Shown here: piece by piece, positions 48,601 to 52,758 of the stretch
How positions within the stretch are numbered: position 1 is the first letter of the stretch
How the letters are laid out: each line of letters opens with the position of its first letter
Source: Candidatus Omnitrophota bacterium
Lineage (GTDB): Bacteria > Omnitrophota > Omnitrophia > Omnitrophales > Aquincolibacteriaceae
DNA length: 52,758 bases
Direction: 5' to 3'
Assembly (NCBI GenBank): GCA_016930235.1
Contig: JAFGHI010000026.1
Location: forward strand, 1-52,758
Program-made: the position numbers and the translations under genes
Notes under the pieces: model-generated
Database searches by the model: none
What the model saw: only the letters and a program-made list of their open reading frames with translations
What the model was told of the DNA's origin: nothing

Positions 48601-49391
48601 TCGATACGGAGATGAATGAGCGGCGGGCCCAGGAAGTTTTGGCGGTTGCGATCAGGGCTGAACTCAGAGAGCAGGCGGAGGGGCCGTTACGTTCCGAACT
48701 GCGCGAATTTGCGGCGGAGGTCGAAGAAACATTAGGATGGAGTGACGTTTCGGTTAAAGAGGCAGAGGTTTTGGAAACTACCGGGTCCCAGCAGCGAAGG
48801 GCTGTGAATATCGATCAAATCATCAGCCGAATCAACCAAGATTCTGTGGTGATGATTGACTATGATGAGTTGGTCCATCAGATGACGGCAGACCAGTTTA
48901 ATGAATTTTTTGCCCTTGCGTTTCAGTATCCAGCACAGCTTAAACTTGTGATTTATCATGCCGATCTGACCGATGCCCGGCTCAATCCTTTCCGCCAGGC
49001 AGATCTTTTAAAGAACGTGAAAATCGTTCAAGGCCCCGCTCAAGGGGCTTATAACGAAATGCTTTCATGGGGTGTGGGGATGGATGAGAAACCCGTGATC
49101 CATATTTCGAAAGGCGATGCCGAGAACCGTCAATCCTTAGATGAGGTGGCGACTTCCGAGATCCATTTCTTCCGTTATAACGAACGGGAAACTCGAAGTG
49201 GACTTCTCACAGCATCACTCCTTTATGCCAGCCTGCTCGGGTCGGACATTTCGGCCGAAAGGCTTAAGGAAGGTCTCAACTGGCTTGGGATCACAAGAGA
49301 TAAAGATGGCTATTTGACCGTGACTTCTGAATTCCTTGATTACCTCAATCGGCAATACCTCGCCCAACTTGTCATCAAGATCGCGGCGTAA
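39663..49391 (+). CDS. Giant secreted modular protein with several phospho-enzyme-like domains
   Basis: About 3242 residues from ATG 39663 (the track's 3247 uses TTG 39648; residue numbers here follow the track). Signal peptide ~6-45 (LLTLFKKGIALCLSLILLGF). Then: EreA/ChaN/TraB-like domain ~55-430 (IYIQDAHDSLEAQENI, VFEEGYEG, FGGFHQADL); inositol-monophosphatase-type domain ~500-855 (GEERSD, VDPLDGTSGYA, IWDHAAAL); a WD-like patch ~857-940; a long unassigned middle ~940-1835 with a coiled coil near 1490-1540; a Gly/Ala-rich linker ~1835-1885; a CofD/YvcK-like segment ~1885-2250; a HAD phosphatase-type domain ~2505-2915 (DMDGT at 2519, IGDEG, GND at 2894-2896); an unknown alpha/beta domain ~3030-3247. 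R[SA]ELR occurs four times and RIR[AT]AAG twice near domain borders. No membrane segment after the signal peptide and no sorting signal is seen. Function unknown; the reading frame is intact and codon use is like its neighbours. Confidence 0.85.
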   Translation: MMKKASKNKLLTLFKKGIALCLSLILLGFNLPSVTFASAASQIQKPTGVFPGIVIPSNLGRVDEVYQGPSGKGIIYIQDAHDSLEAQENIAAIIRELVSKNQVQTVFEEGYEGQVPTDDYFGFIQDPAVREKVSYFFLDKLRIGGAEYAHINREKNFKLIGVDDLKLHRENTKIYQEASAFQKDVDKVLEIFERDIQNIIHKRFPKNFRNWMKTREKYQSKSIDLLRYLEETRKLYLESEKEDELKHNYPAIQWILEIQDGNARKVDEKIKTLDVRQLFRQIRALEEKLPELFLKEEKLRKAFSYYRELWLLKRLNHFQMTQSEFEVMQDVLERIDTEALADFIVAETKQSIAIPRQWEKHIAHAIRFYEVATERNRAVETHFDQFLSNREESLAALVFGGFHQADLKAVLKAKGISYIVVSPKMTEVSKMHRKYYKQLMSQGHHDFESGILGTASRPQPVFAIPGGRSEVHAVYEAVMASLDSPQPILHEQVMRWLKSRRSELRGNRADALRQFIASDVRQAMLDIKEAYGVSGLRVDQKPNKTIVTVTDHLVQVMTAVALSLYYPEDSFLGEERSDVKFLKSEFLRLAEEGSGFIYQKYQKYIDAYEQLQTPPLDEKKRPSVWRIVDPLDGTSGYARGELMYGYSLARTVWNNQAKGYRSESGFILAPEYETTYQGQTIRGPMLEYDGQNVKLWQTRNDGALELVEENVQMRTQTTSRALVLRDSKSVGPNPYLGPLFRAYSGNYDVEMKWNASTVGFMDAILGNIAVFGGMMQIWDHAAALGMIHALGGAVFRLDQSGYGRELVAYTPEDIERSKKDEKFPVIVAFGKRNIDHVRQLFENVQAFYYGAEQEIIVTIAKDGEITVWDGETKEIIDMEESFFPVETLEGIRMSASGRFLYQISKVKVRGDSDSPKTGKSLAAEQEVINVWDLLNGGSYHFYNRMNATEWTEKVIRDLNALSVEQSADILMYRDLNGPYDAIMSDNAEPVDASLLAQTAAQEFRAKRQQFQRLEPDLSETAVVANPGEGAYQGVRIPAQPGDIFMLIAHPSDGVATYHQEHKFHFLKVEEPMVFSWRKPRGVVTHLEKVWGTEMNYGFSGSNIEMAGFNNQNQLRYERHDKKGVLSEPGKIYVPGVVDIRHVDWREAREDAERHDLEGEPEPLLVFHKSDGTVMRMRAVWDPEAKELRFEDVGEEIRMYQEKEMDMPFAVMKLRQTSFEETRQDIGYQFPFTLTRQVFIRPGGTIEYLEKGVRIRHIIDEVEYDMEFNDLPYRINHHRKPVKLRFRGQTKWINVEKFNNLRLQAKYFSPIAMPKQELVRSELRQGNEQEALSEEFLVMTTEFKNIVMGRKAQSREGLPIFLRIREYTKGKLANRFDEDRADETILKIKEDVIPALLREWLGVEGQPHRARLRSLLQEQAEYYFGKVDGFGPVRYDVETDTEETLGPREDEHEDWFFASAQAVDCLSLITSAESIQMLIRLSRKGLEAHQRSVKLQEKLDEVDRARKDNDEEVLKRLSVETSSLQEAVSRWTRFEAMIIKVLSDMTQEIEGSLDQKDPYQAINRLLIDILLDYQSSGEGFYWLRQQAAYRLKNFETQETMTSLEIVLDPSRPERQVPSDSVYVTMNLESANKDTVSILLSAGMSLMHVHQKRAYKNIFTDAEVYAASPDFEKKEYRVARLIGVLLALVDPGLGEESRLIMLKRIAGIQSDDFALAANIMLDVLEDFVMKMTGDTILEEHGRIISDRVREEALSAYKRIAVAVGKELEASGNVPLMEEYQQDLLQLTVANFEAFAWKVHVILGNMHRLAALKNFPEGQDCLRLKHRVVIESGGGAALAMGGVVDRMTSEPAAAEISGTDNGGSGGLARGDNVSRRRIRTAAGGDIQTFDSRSAVTEGVPGSKVIEKLMQQRFGQNMGPFANELQQLYANAHKTAVQDGTEQQFERIFQQMLQYAGVVDAMGMSADLHAVKGLIYEGVLNLTRGHGEDFMNPDGIYAGLIEYAHLLGARGMGVLDDPFGNEMIVYGRDGQEYIGQAYFSHTPKGTLYGRERKVYRMWDISTYYDNVPHHSRVEELLESAELIVSGLTSWGTSLGILQKNKKVVDAKKRNKHGVKMLVTNAVRDDETRGMSWWESTVTFLEGMIGGPLEEVWNTILSDSNEGIGDLLILPARPHLGTHLDAYNGKHGAYAGPNTPTPEEVERIRERGIAIDASHHMMDVILKPQRQNPDLYHAMVSAVPELLASAMWDLIDPVVQQRLTPKPVFSLIQRYEELDALLHDVGLSWESFGMESVHELIFRQDLTKELAAWLDEPHHIPVWVAGKTNSETWFQYTVARAVRSILKERIPVMEIAVDRPVQIGEFHHIPLYLTYSSRNQTKELFIGSRLAIVGDEEKLQEEEMHRLGIIQRQEDGIHIILPFEIMDVGWTPARRIKNMETVLRFQMEKLARLYDARFQNEWEVHRSLMANIQKLVADGSESKGKDMDRRYVRRLGGLSFGVPLLRFLLDATDERQHPVLFYDMDGTVTPSGVAKSQDMAYSALIFSRVDLILDYVISGQAFEGPWRQIIEPLKEAERILHWVSVRTGIPRESHVLGQVEGIEKSLSQLVIGAASGNAVYAYLLDGTGYEKIYQNSMDKLKGRLIELAARITMPETWYWEEDQKSWYDVSGHQIEYREPDVVMKGVDGKQVAETRGNAAIAVLPSGRHDLKRKFDPPPQAVKRRKQGMLMDLILRNPTPVLKQIQGFISTQKPPEEWRVQVVTEGGGTIELQVPYRTFIVDRTTGFEVAVDKSQISPDEFDQKYKEIKIDQVTPILALMERIPMTQMDPIKIAGQPGGQTTNDISPEPKSVGIARGINLLEKTILKMPREQMAAGFIGDEGYRMLVEANGQSFWSEGNDFSVAQEAGPLLKFISHVGPVGEGIEIPPNTVTSYDHRGIPPVATNRIRAAAGFSLRKGSALNVLKRYRKKIEVALAGRGLSFASFGVRDFDTEMNERRAQEVLAVAIRAELREQAEGPLRSELREFAAEVEETLGWSDVSVKEAEVLETTGSQQRRAVNIDQIISRINQDSVVMIDYDELVHQMTADQFNEFFALAFQYPAQLKLVIYHADLTDARLNPFRQADLLKNVKIVQGPAQGAYNEMLSWGVGMDEKPVIHISKGDAENRQSLDEVATSEIHFFRYNERETRSGLLTASLLYASLLGSDISAERLKEGLNWLGITRDKDGYLTVTSEFLDYLNRQYLAQLVIKIAA

Positions 49392-49707
49392 TTTAGACTG
49401 CAGACATCAGACTTCAGACAGCAGACCAAAGACAAGAGACACAATGTACTCTTAAGGAGTGGTGTTGACAATAAACCGTTGTAATTCCCTCTTTGCCCCA
49501 TGACCGCAAGCCGCTGTAAGCCATACGCGGGAGTCATGTCTAATTCTTAATTTCTAGTGCCTGGTTTGATGTTGAAAAGCCTCAGGTTTCAAGCTGCAAA
49601 AAGAAACTAGACACAGGAAACTGAAGGCCAGAGAAAGACCTCAGCCGTTTTCAAGTTTCCAGCATCAGCTTTTTTTTGAAGCTTGGAGTTTTATCTAGTA
49701 TCTAGTT
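49392..49707. other. Intergenic region between convergent genes, rich in period-7 words
   Basis: About 316 bp between the giant gene and nuoN. It contains the AGACNNN heptad array at its left end and TATCTAG heptads at its right end. Between them are other short recurring words (for example GAAACTAG and GAAACTG) but no gene: the 65-codon minus ORF here is low-complexity shadow. No solid terminator was found; AGCTT-T6G-AAGCT at 49667-49683 is weak. Confidence 0.6.
49395..49440. repeat. Degenerate heptad array, AGACNNN x7
   Basis: AGAC recurs at 49395, 49402, 49409, 49416, 49423, 49430 and 49437, always exactly 7 bp apart, with variable three-base fillers (TGC, ATC, TTC, AGC, CAA, AAG). Confidence 0.92.
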
Positions 49708-49712
49708 TTAGA
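49692..49712. repeat. TATCTAG heptad repeat at the 3' end of nuoN
   Basis: TATCTAG at 49692-49698 and 49699-49705, followed by TTTTAGA. The last partial unit includes the nuoN stop codon. Confidence 0.7.
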
Positions 49713-51126
49713 AAATCCCCTGGATCCAGGTGATAAAAGGTGCGGGGAAGAGACCGATTAAAACTGTTCCTGCTAAAGTCAGTCCCAAGGCAATCTTGAG
49801 GGAGACGGGTTGGGGAAGAGGGCCTTGATCCCATTCGGTAGGTTCCACTAAGTACATGATGCGTATGACCTTAAAATAATAGTAAGCGGCGACAGCGCTG
49901 TTTAAAGCGGCAGCAACGGCTAGGGTGATCATCTTGGCCTCAATTGCGGCCGAGAAGACAAAAAACTTTCCGATGAAACCCGCGAGTGGCGGGATCCCTG
50001 CCAGAGACAAAAGGAAGATCGTCATACTTGCCGCCAGGACCGGTGAGCGCCTTGCGAGCCCTTGATACGATTCCAGATAATCGTCCTTAAAATGGTTCGA
50101 GGCCATAATGACAGCGATGAAGGCCCCGAGATTCGTGAAGGCATAAGCCAGAAGATAAATGAGGATGGCCGTCAGACCTGTTTTCTGAAAGACAGCGATG
50201 CCCATTAAGATGTAGCCCGCCTGAGCGATACTGGAATACGCGAGAAGTCTTTTAATGTTGGTCTGGGCAATTGCGACAATATTGCCGATCGTCATCGTGA
50301 GGATCGAAAGAACGGTGATCAGCACGCTCCATTGCCAGTCGATATCGTAGAAGGCCGAGGTCAGGACGCGGATCAGAACGGCGAATCCGAGGGCCTTCGG
50401 TCCCACGGTCAGGAATCCCGTGACGGGGGTCGGCGCGGCCTGGTAAACATCCGGTGCCCACATATGAAAGGGTGCCATCGAGATCTTGAAACCAAGTCCG
50501 GCGAACATGAGAAGGATCGCCGCAAGCGCGATCGGGGAAAATTCCGGATTCAGGATACTTCGGTGAATGGCTGAAAGTTCGAGCGAACCGGTAATCCCGT
50601 AAAGAAGGGACATGCCGTAGAGCATGATGCCGCTTGCGAGACTCCCGAATAAAAGATATTTGATCGCGGCTTCTTTCGAGTGCGGGCTCTCTTTTAGGAA
50701 CCCCACCAATAAATAGGAAAGCAGGGAGACAAATTCGATCGCAAGAAAGATCATCAAAAGGTTGGAAGCTGCGCCCATCGAAATAAGTCCGAAGGCCATC
50801 AAGAGAAAGAGGGAATAGTATTCACCCTCGGCCGATTCCAGTTTTTCGTGATAACGCAGCGAAGCCAGGATCGTGAGGCCGACAATGCCCAACGCCAGGC
50901 ACCGGAAAAAGTGCGTGAACCGATCCAGCATAAAAAATCCGTAAAAGAGGGATGGTGACCCTTCCGGTGTTTCCAGTGAAAGGGCTGTGATCCCCAGAAC
51001 GATAAGGGCGGCCATTGCCACGGTCCTTTTATTCTTGATGAAAAGGTCCAGGATCAACGTGAGGAAGGCCCCCGTTAAGAGGATCAGCTCCGGGATAAAT
51101 AATTGAAGGCTCGAGATCGGGTCCAT
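49708..51126 (-). CDS. nuoN: NADH-quinone oxidoreductase subunit N
   Basis: Antiporter-like membrane subunit of respiratory complex I, taking part in proton pumping. The 472-residue, ~14-helix protein has the conserved glutamate in FLAIEFVSLLSYLLVGF, the helix-breaking lysine in GLGFKISMAPFHMWAPDVYQAAPTP, the second lysine in TVGPKALGFAVL, and the third in AQTNIKRLLAYSSIAQAGY. All ionisable residues of the pumping path that can be judged by eye are kept. It shares one base with the nuoM stop and is the last gene of this minus-strand unit, as in most nuo operons. Electron donor type is not visible from this subunit. Confidence 0.95.
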   Translation of the reverse strand: MDPISSLQLFIPELILLTGAFLTLILDLFIKNKRTVAMAALIVLGITALSLETPEGSPSLFYGFFMLDRFTHFFRCLALGIVGLTILASLRYHEKLESAEGEYYSLFLLMAFGLISMGAASNLLMIFLAIEFVSLLSYLLVGFLKESPHSKEAAIKYLLFGSLASGIMLYGMSLLYGITGSLELSAIHRSILNPEFSPIALAAILLMFAGLGFKISMAPFHMWAPDVYQAAPTPVTGFLTVGPKALGFAVLIRVLTSAFYDIDWQWSVLITVLSILTMTIGNIVAIAQTNIKRLLAYSSIAQAGYILMGIAVFQKTGLTAILIYLLAYAFTNLGAFIAVIMASNHFKDDYLESYQGLARRSPVLAASMTIFLLSLAGIPPLAGFIGKFFVFSAAIEAKMITLAVAAALNSAVAAYYYFKVIRIMYLVEPTEWDQGPLPQPVSLKIALGLTLAGTVLIGLFPAPFITWIQGIF

Positions 51127-52598
51127 TATGAAAGGATGCCTCCTACTTTTGCGATTAAGGCGCCGATTGTGGGCATCATATAATTTAAGATGACCTTGGG
51201 ATAAACACCGATTGCTAGGATAAAGATCATCAGGGGTGCGAGTGTGATGATCTCCCGCAGGTTAATGTCCGGCAGGTTTGACCATTTCTCATTCAAGGGG
51301 CCCAGGAGTACACGGCGGATCATGAGCAAGAGATACGTTGCGGCCAGGATGATCCCAAGACAAGCGAGCGCGGTAAAAATCCGGCTGTAAGGAAATGCGC
51401 CCAAAAGTACCATGAACTCGCTGATAAAACCGCTCAAGCCGGGCAGTCCGAGTGAAGCCAGCGAGAAAAAGATCAGGATCCCGGAATAGACCGGCATCTG
51501 CGCACCGATCCCGCCGAAGCCGAACATGTCGCGCGTATGAGCGCGGTCATAAAGGACGCCGACAAGTAAGAAGAGCCCGCCTGTGATTGTCCCGTGATTA
51601 AACATCTGAAGGAGCGCGCCGTTAAATCCGGTGGACGTGAAGGCTGCTAAACCCAGCAGGATAAATCCCATATGGCTGACGCTGGAATACGCCACCATTT
51701 TCTTGAAGTCCGTTTGGGCGAGAGCAACGAATCCTCCGTAAACAATCCCGATCACGGCCAGGACCGCCATGTATGGCCGGAACCACGCGGACGCGTCCGG
51801 AAAGAGCGGGTAACTGAAACGGAAGAATCCGTAGGTTCCCATTTTAAGGAGGACGCCCGCCAGGATCACGCTGATCGGTGTCGGGGCCTCGACATGCGCA
51901 TCCGGCAGCCACGTGTGAAAGGGAAAGATCGGGACCTTGATCGCAAATCCGAGGAACAAGGCCAGAAACGCGATTTTTTGAAAACCCAGCGCGAAACTGT
52001 TTTGGGTGAGCTCCATCAAATTAAAGGTATGCGGTGCGGAATTAAAATAGAGTGCAAGAATTCCTAAGAGCATAAAAAGACTGCCCGCCAGGGTGTAGAG
52101 AAAGAATTTGATCGCCGCATATTCTCTCCGGGGTCCGCCCCAGATTCCGATCAGAAAATACATCGGGACCAGCACGACTTCCCAGAAGATATAGAAAAGG
52201 AAAAGGTCGAGCGCAAGGAAGGTCCCGAGCATGCCCGTTTGGAGCAGGAGATAAAGAAAATAATATTCCTTTTCCCTTTCCTTGATTCCAAAAGATCCGA
52301 TGCAGGCCAGGATCGAGATCAAGGCTGTCAGGAAAATCATCGGGAAGCTGATCCCGTCACACCCCACCAGATAATGGACATTAAAAGCCGGGATCCAGGG
52401 GACCTTCTCGATCATCTGGAATCCGCTCTCGGCGGCTTTGAAAAGAGTGAGGGCCTTCAGGGTGAGGAGTCCCGTCAAGACGGTGGCGCCGGTGGCGATC
52501 CATTTGACCCAGTGGGATTTCGATTTGGGGACGAAAAGGATCATCCCGCCCCCCAGCAGCGGGGTAAAAATAATCCAGGATAAAAGATGCGATGTCAT
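51126..52598 (-). CDS. nuoM: NADH-quinone oxidoreductase subunit M
   Basis: Second antiporter-like subunit of complex I (490 residues from ATG 52598; AAGGAG sits 6 nt upstream, and the track's M at 52604 is a TTG). Conserved features: YIFWEVVLVPMYFLIGIWG with the key glutamate, GFAIKVPIFPFHTWLPDAHVEAPTP with the broken-helix lysine, LLKMGTYGFFRF, and AQTDFKKMVAYSSVSHMGF. The sequence is close to canonical NuoM rather than Mrp antiporter subunit D. nuoL would be expected next upstream on this strand, but the 160 bp up to the window end are repeat-rich and non-coding, so nuoM-nuoN may have its own promoter or be split from nuoL by these repeats. Confidence 0.95.
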   Translation of the reverse strand: MTSHLLSWIIFTPLLGGGMILFVPKSKSHWVKWIATGATVLTGLLTLKALTLFKAAESGFQMIEKVPWIPAFNVHYLVGCDGISFPMIFLTALISILACIGSFGIKEREKEYYFLYLLLQTGMLGTFLALDLFLFYIFWEVVLVPMYFLIGIWGGPRREYAAIKFFLYTLAGSLFMLLGILALYFNSAPHTFNLMELTQNSFALGFQKIAFLALFLGFAIKVPIFPFHTWLPDAHVEAPTPISVILAGVLLKMGTYGFFRFSYPLFPDASAWFRPYMAVLAVIGIVYGGFVALAQTDFKKMVAYSSVSHMGFILLGLAAFTSTGFNGALLQMFNHGTITGGLFLLVGVLYDRAHTRDMFGFGGIGAQMPVYSGILIFFSLASLGLPGLSGFISEFMVLLGAFPYSRIFTALACLGIILAATYLLLMIRRVLLGPLNEKWSNLPDINLREIITLAPLMIFILAIGVYPKVILNYMMPTIGALIAKVGGILS

Positions 52599-52629
52599 AA
52601 CCAACTCCTTGTTATATATTTCAGTAAAT

Positions 52630-52694
52630 CAGACACGGACCATGGACCACGGACCGCGTGTGTAATTTTGGATTTTAGAGTGCGGAATGCGGAT
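52630..52694. repeat. Heptad repeats upstream of nuoM
   Basis: GGACCAT, GGACCAC and GGACCGC lie at 52637, 52644 and 52651, exactly 7 bp apart, preceded by CAGACAC at 52630. A second set, TGCGGAA and TGCGGAT, lies at 52681 and 52688. Confidence 0.85.
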
Positions 52695-52716
52695 TGTATG
52701 ACCCCACACCTGTCCT

Positions 52717-52757
52717 CTCTCCTTTGGGGAGAGCCCGCCTGCCAGCAGTCGGGCAGG
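52717..52757. repeat. Two adjacent inverted repeats at the window end
   Basis: CTCTCC-TTTGG-GGAGAG (52717-52733) and CCTGCC-AGCAGTCG-GGCAGG (52738-52757) are perfect 6-bp stems side by side. Neither is followed by a T-run on either strand. They may be part of a dispersed intergenic repeat or the 3' region of a gene beyond the window. Confidence 0.6.
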
Positions 52758-52758
52758 G

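Noticed and set aside
49395-49440. CRISPR-like array
   Set aside because: The repeated word is only 4 bp with 3-bp fillers; CRISPR repeats and spacers are far longer and no cas genes are present.
49340-49537. Minus-strand ORF of 65 codons after the giant gene
   Set aside because: It spans the heptad repeats and the 3' end of the giant gene, has no ribosome site and no protein-like composition.
49667-49683. Terminator AGCTT-TTTTTTG-AAGCT between the giant gene and nuoN
   Set aside because: The stem is only 5 bp and AT-rich, and the T-run is in the loop instead of after the stem.

Overview
The window reads as a chromosomal segment of a Gram-negative, lipopolysaccharide-making bacterium, most likely a member of the candidate phylum Omnitrophota (former OP3). 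The grounds are a dense lipid A/Kdo/heptose gene block, several glycosyltransferase fusions, short secreted proteins of a type common in that phylum, a ~9.7 kb ORF for a secreted modular giant protein, and degenerate period-7 repeats between genes. The taxon call is inference from gene content and order; no marker gene was compared. No tRNA, rRNA, CRISPR array, insertion sequence or prophage was seen.

Layout. (1) 1-11008: the 3' end of a Xer-type recombinase, then a tightly overlapping plus-strand operon for outer-membrane glycolipid: waaA, lpxK, an LpxL-type acyltransferase fused to an ELM1-like domain, a GT4-GT9 fusion, a GT9-GT9 fusion and two single GT9 enzymes (six glycosyltransferase domains in four genes). 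(2) 11024-12725: a DUF3108 lipoprotein and a polysaccharide deacetylase. (3) 12818-20775: after a probable sigma70 promoter, heptose-7-phosphate kinase, kdsB, pyrG (supplies CTP for CMP-Kdo), kdsA, kdsD, a second LpxL-like acyltransferase, an LptC-LptA fusion and lptB. (4) 20811-25219: hpf, ptsN, yvcK, HPr and PtsI, a regulatory phosphotransfer set with no sugar permease in view. (5) 25256-29058: a sugar-nucleotidyltransferase, metK-ahcY (methyl cycle) closed by a clear terminator, and a nitroreductase. (6) 29055-32258 (minus): a large secreted adhesin/hydrolase-like protein. (7) 32552-38544: an ArsC/LMW-phosphatase-like protein, an RND transporter, a double receiver protein, an ECF-like sigma factor and a zinc-finger anti-sigma protein. 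(8) 38640-49391: a small membrane protein and the giant secreted protein. (9) 49708-52598 (minus): nuoN and nuoM of respiratory complex I, with period-7 repeats on both sides.

How it fits together. Regions 1 and 3 jointly hold most of Kdo supply (KdsD, KdsA, KdsB plus CTP), Kdo transfer (WaaA), lipid A 4'-phosphorylation (LpxK), late acylation (two LpxL-like enzymes), heptose activation (first step only), core extension (GT4/GT9 set) and transport to the outer membrane (LptCA, LptB). The order kdsD-...-lptC-lptA-lptB-...-hpf-ptsN-...-HPr matches the well-known E. coli yrb/rpoN locus, but kdsC, rpoN and rapZ are missing, with an acyltransferase, nothing, and yvcK in their places.

The strongest candidate for something undescribed is the giant protein at 39663-49391. 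It has a signal peptide followed by an EreA/ChaN/TraB-like domain, an intact inositol-monophosphatase-type domain, a large uncharacterised middle, a CofD/YvcK-like segment, a HAD-type phosphatase domain and an unknown alpha/beta C-terminal domain, with recurring R[SA]ELR and RIR[AT]AAG words at or near the domain borders. All domain calls were made by eye from motifs.
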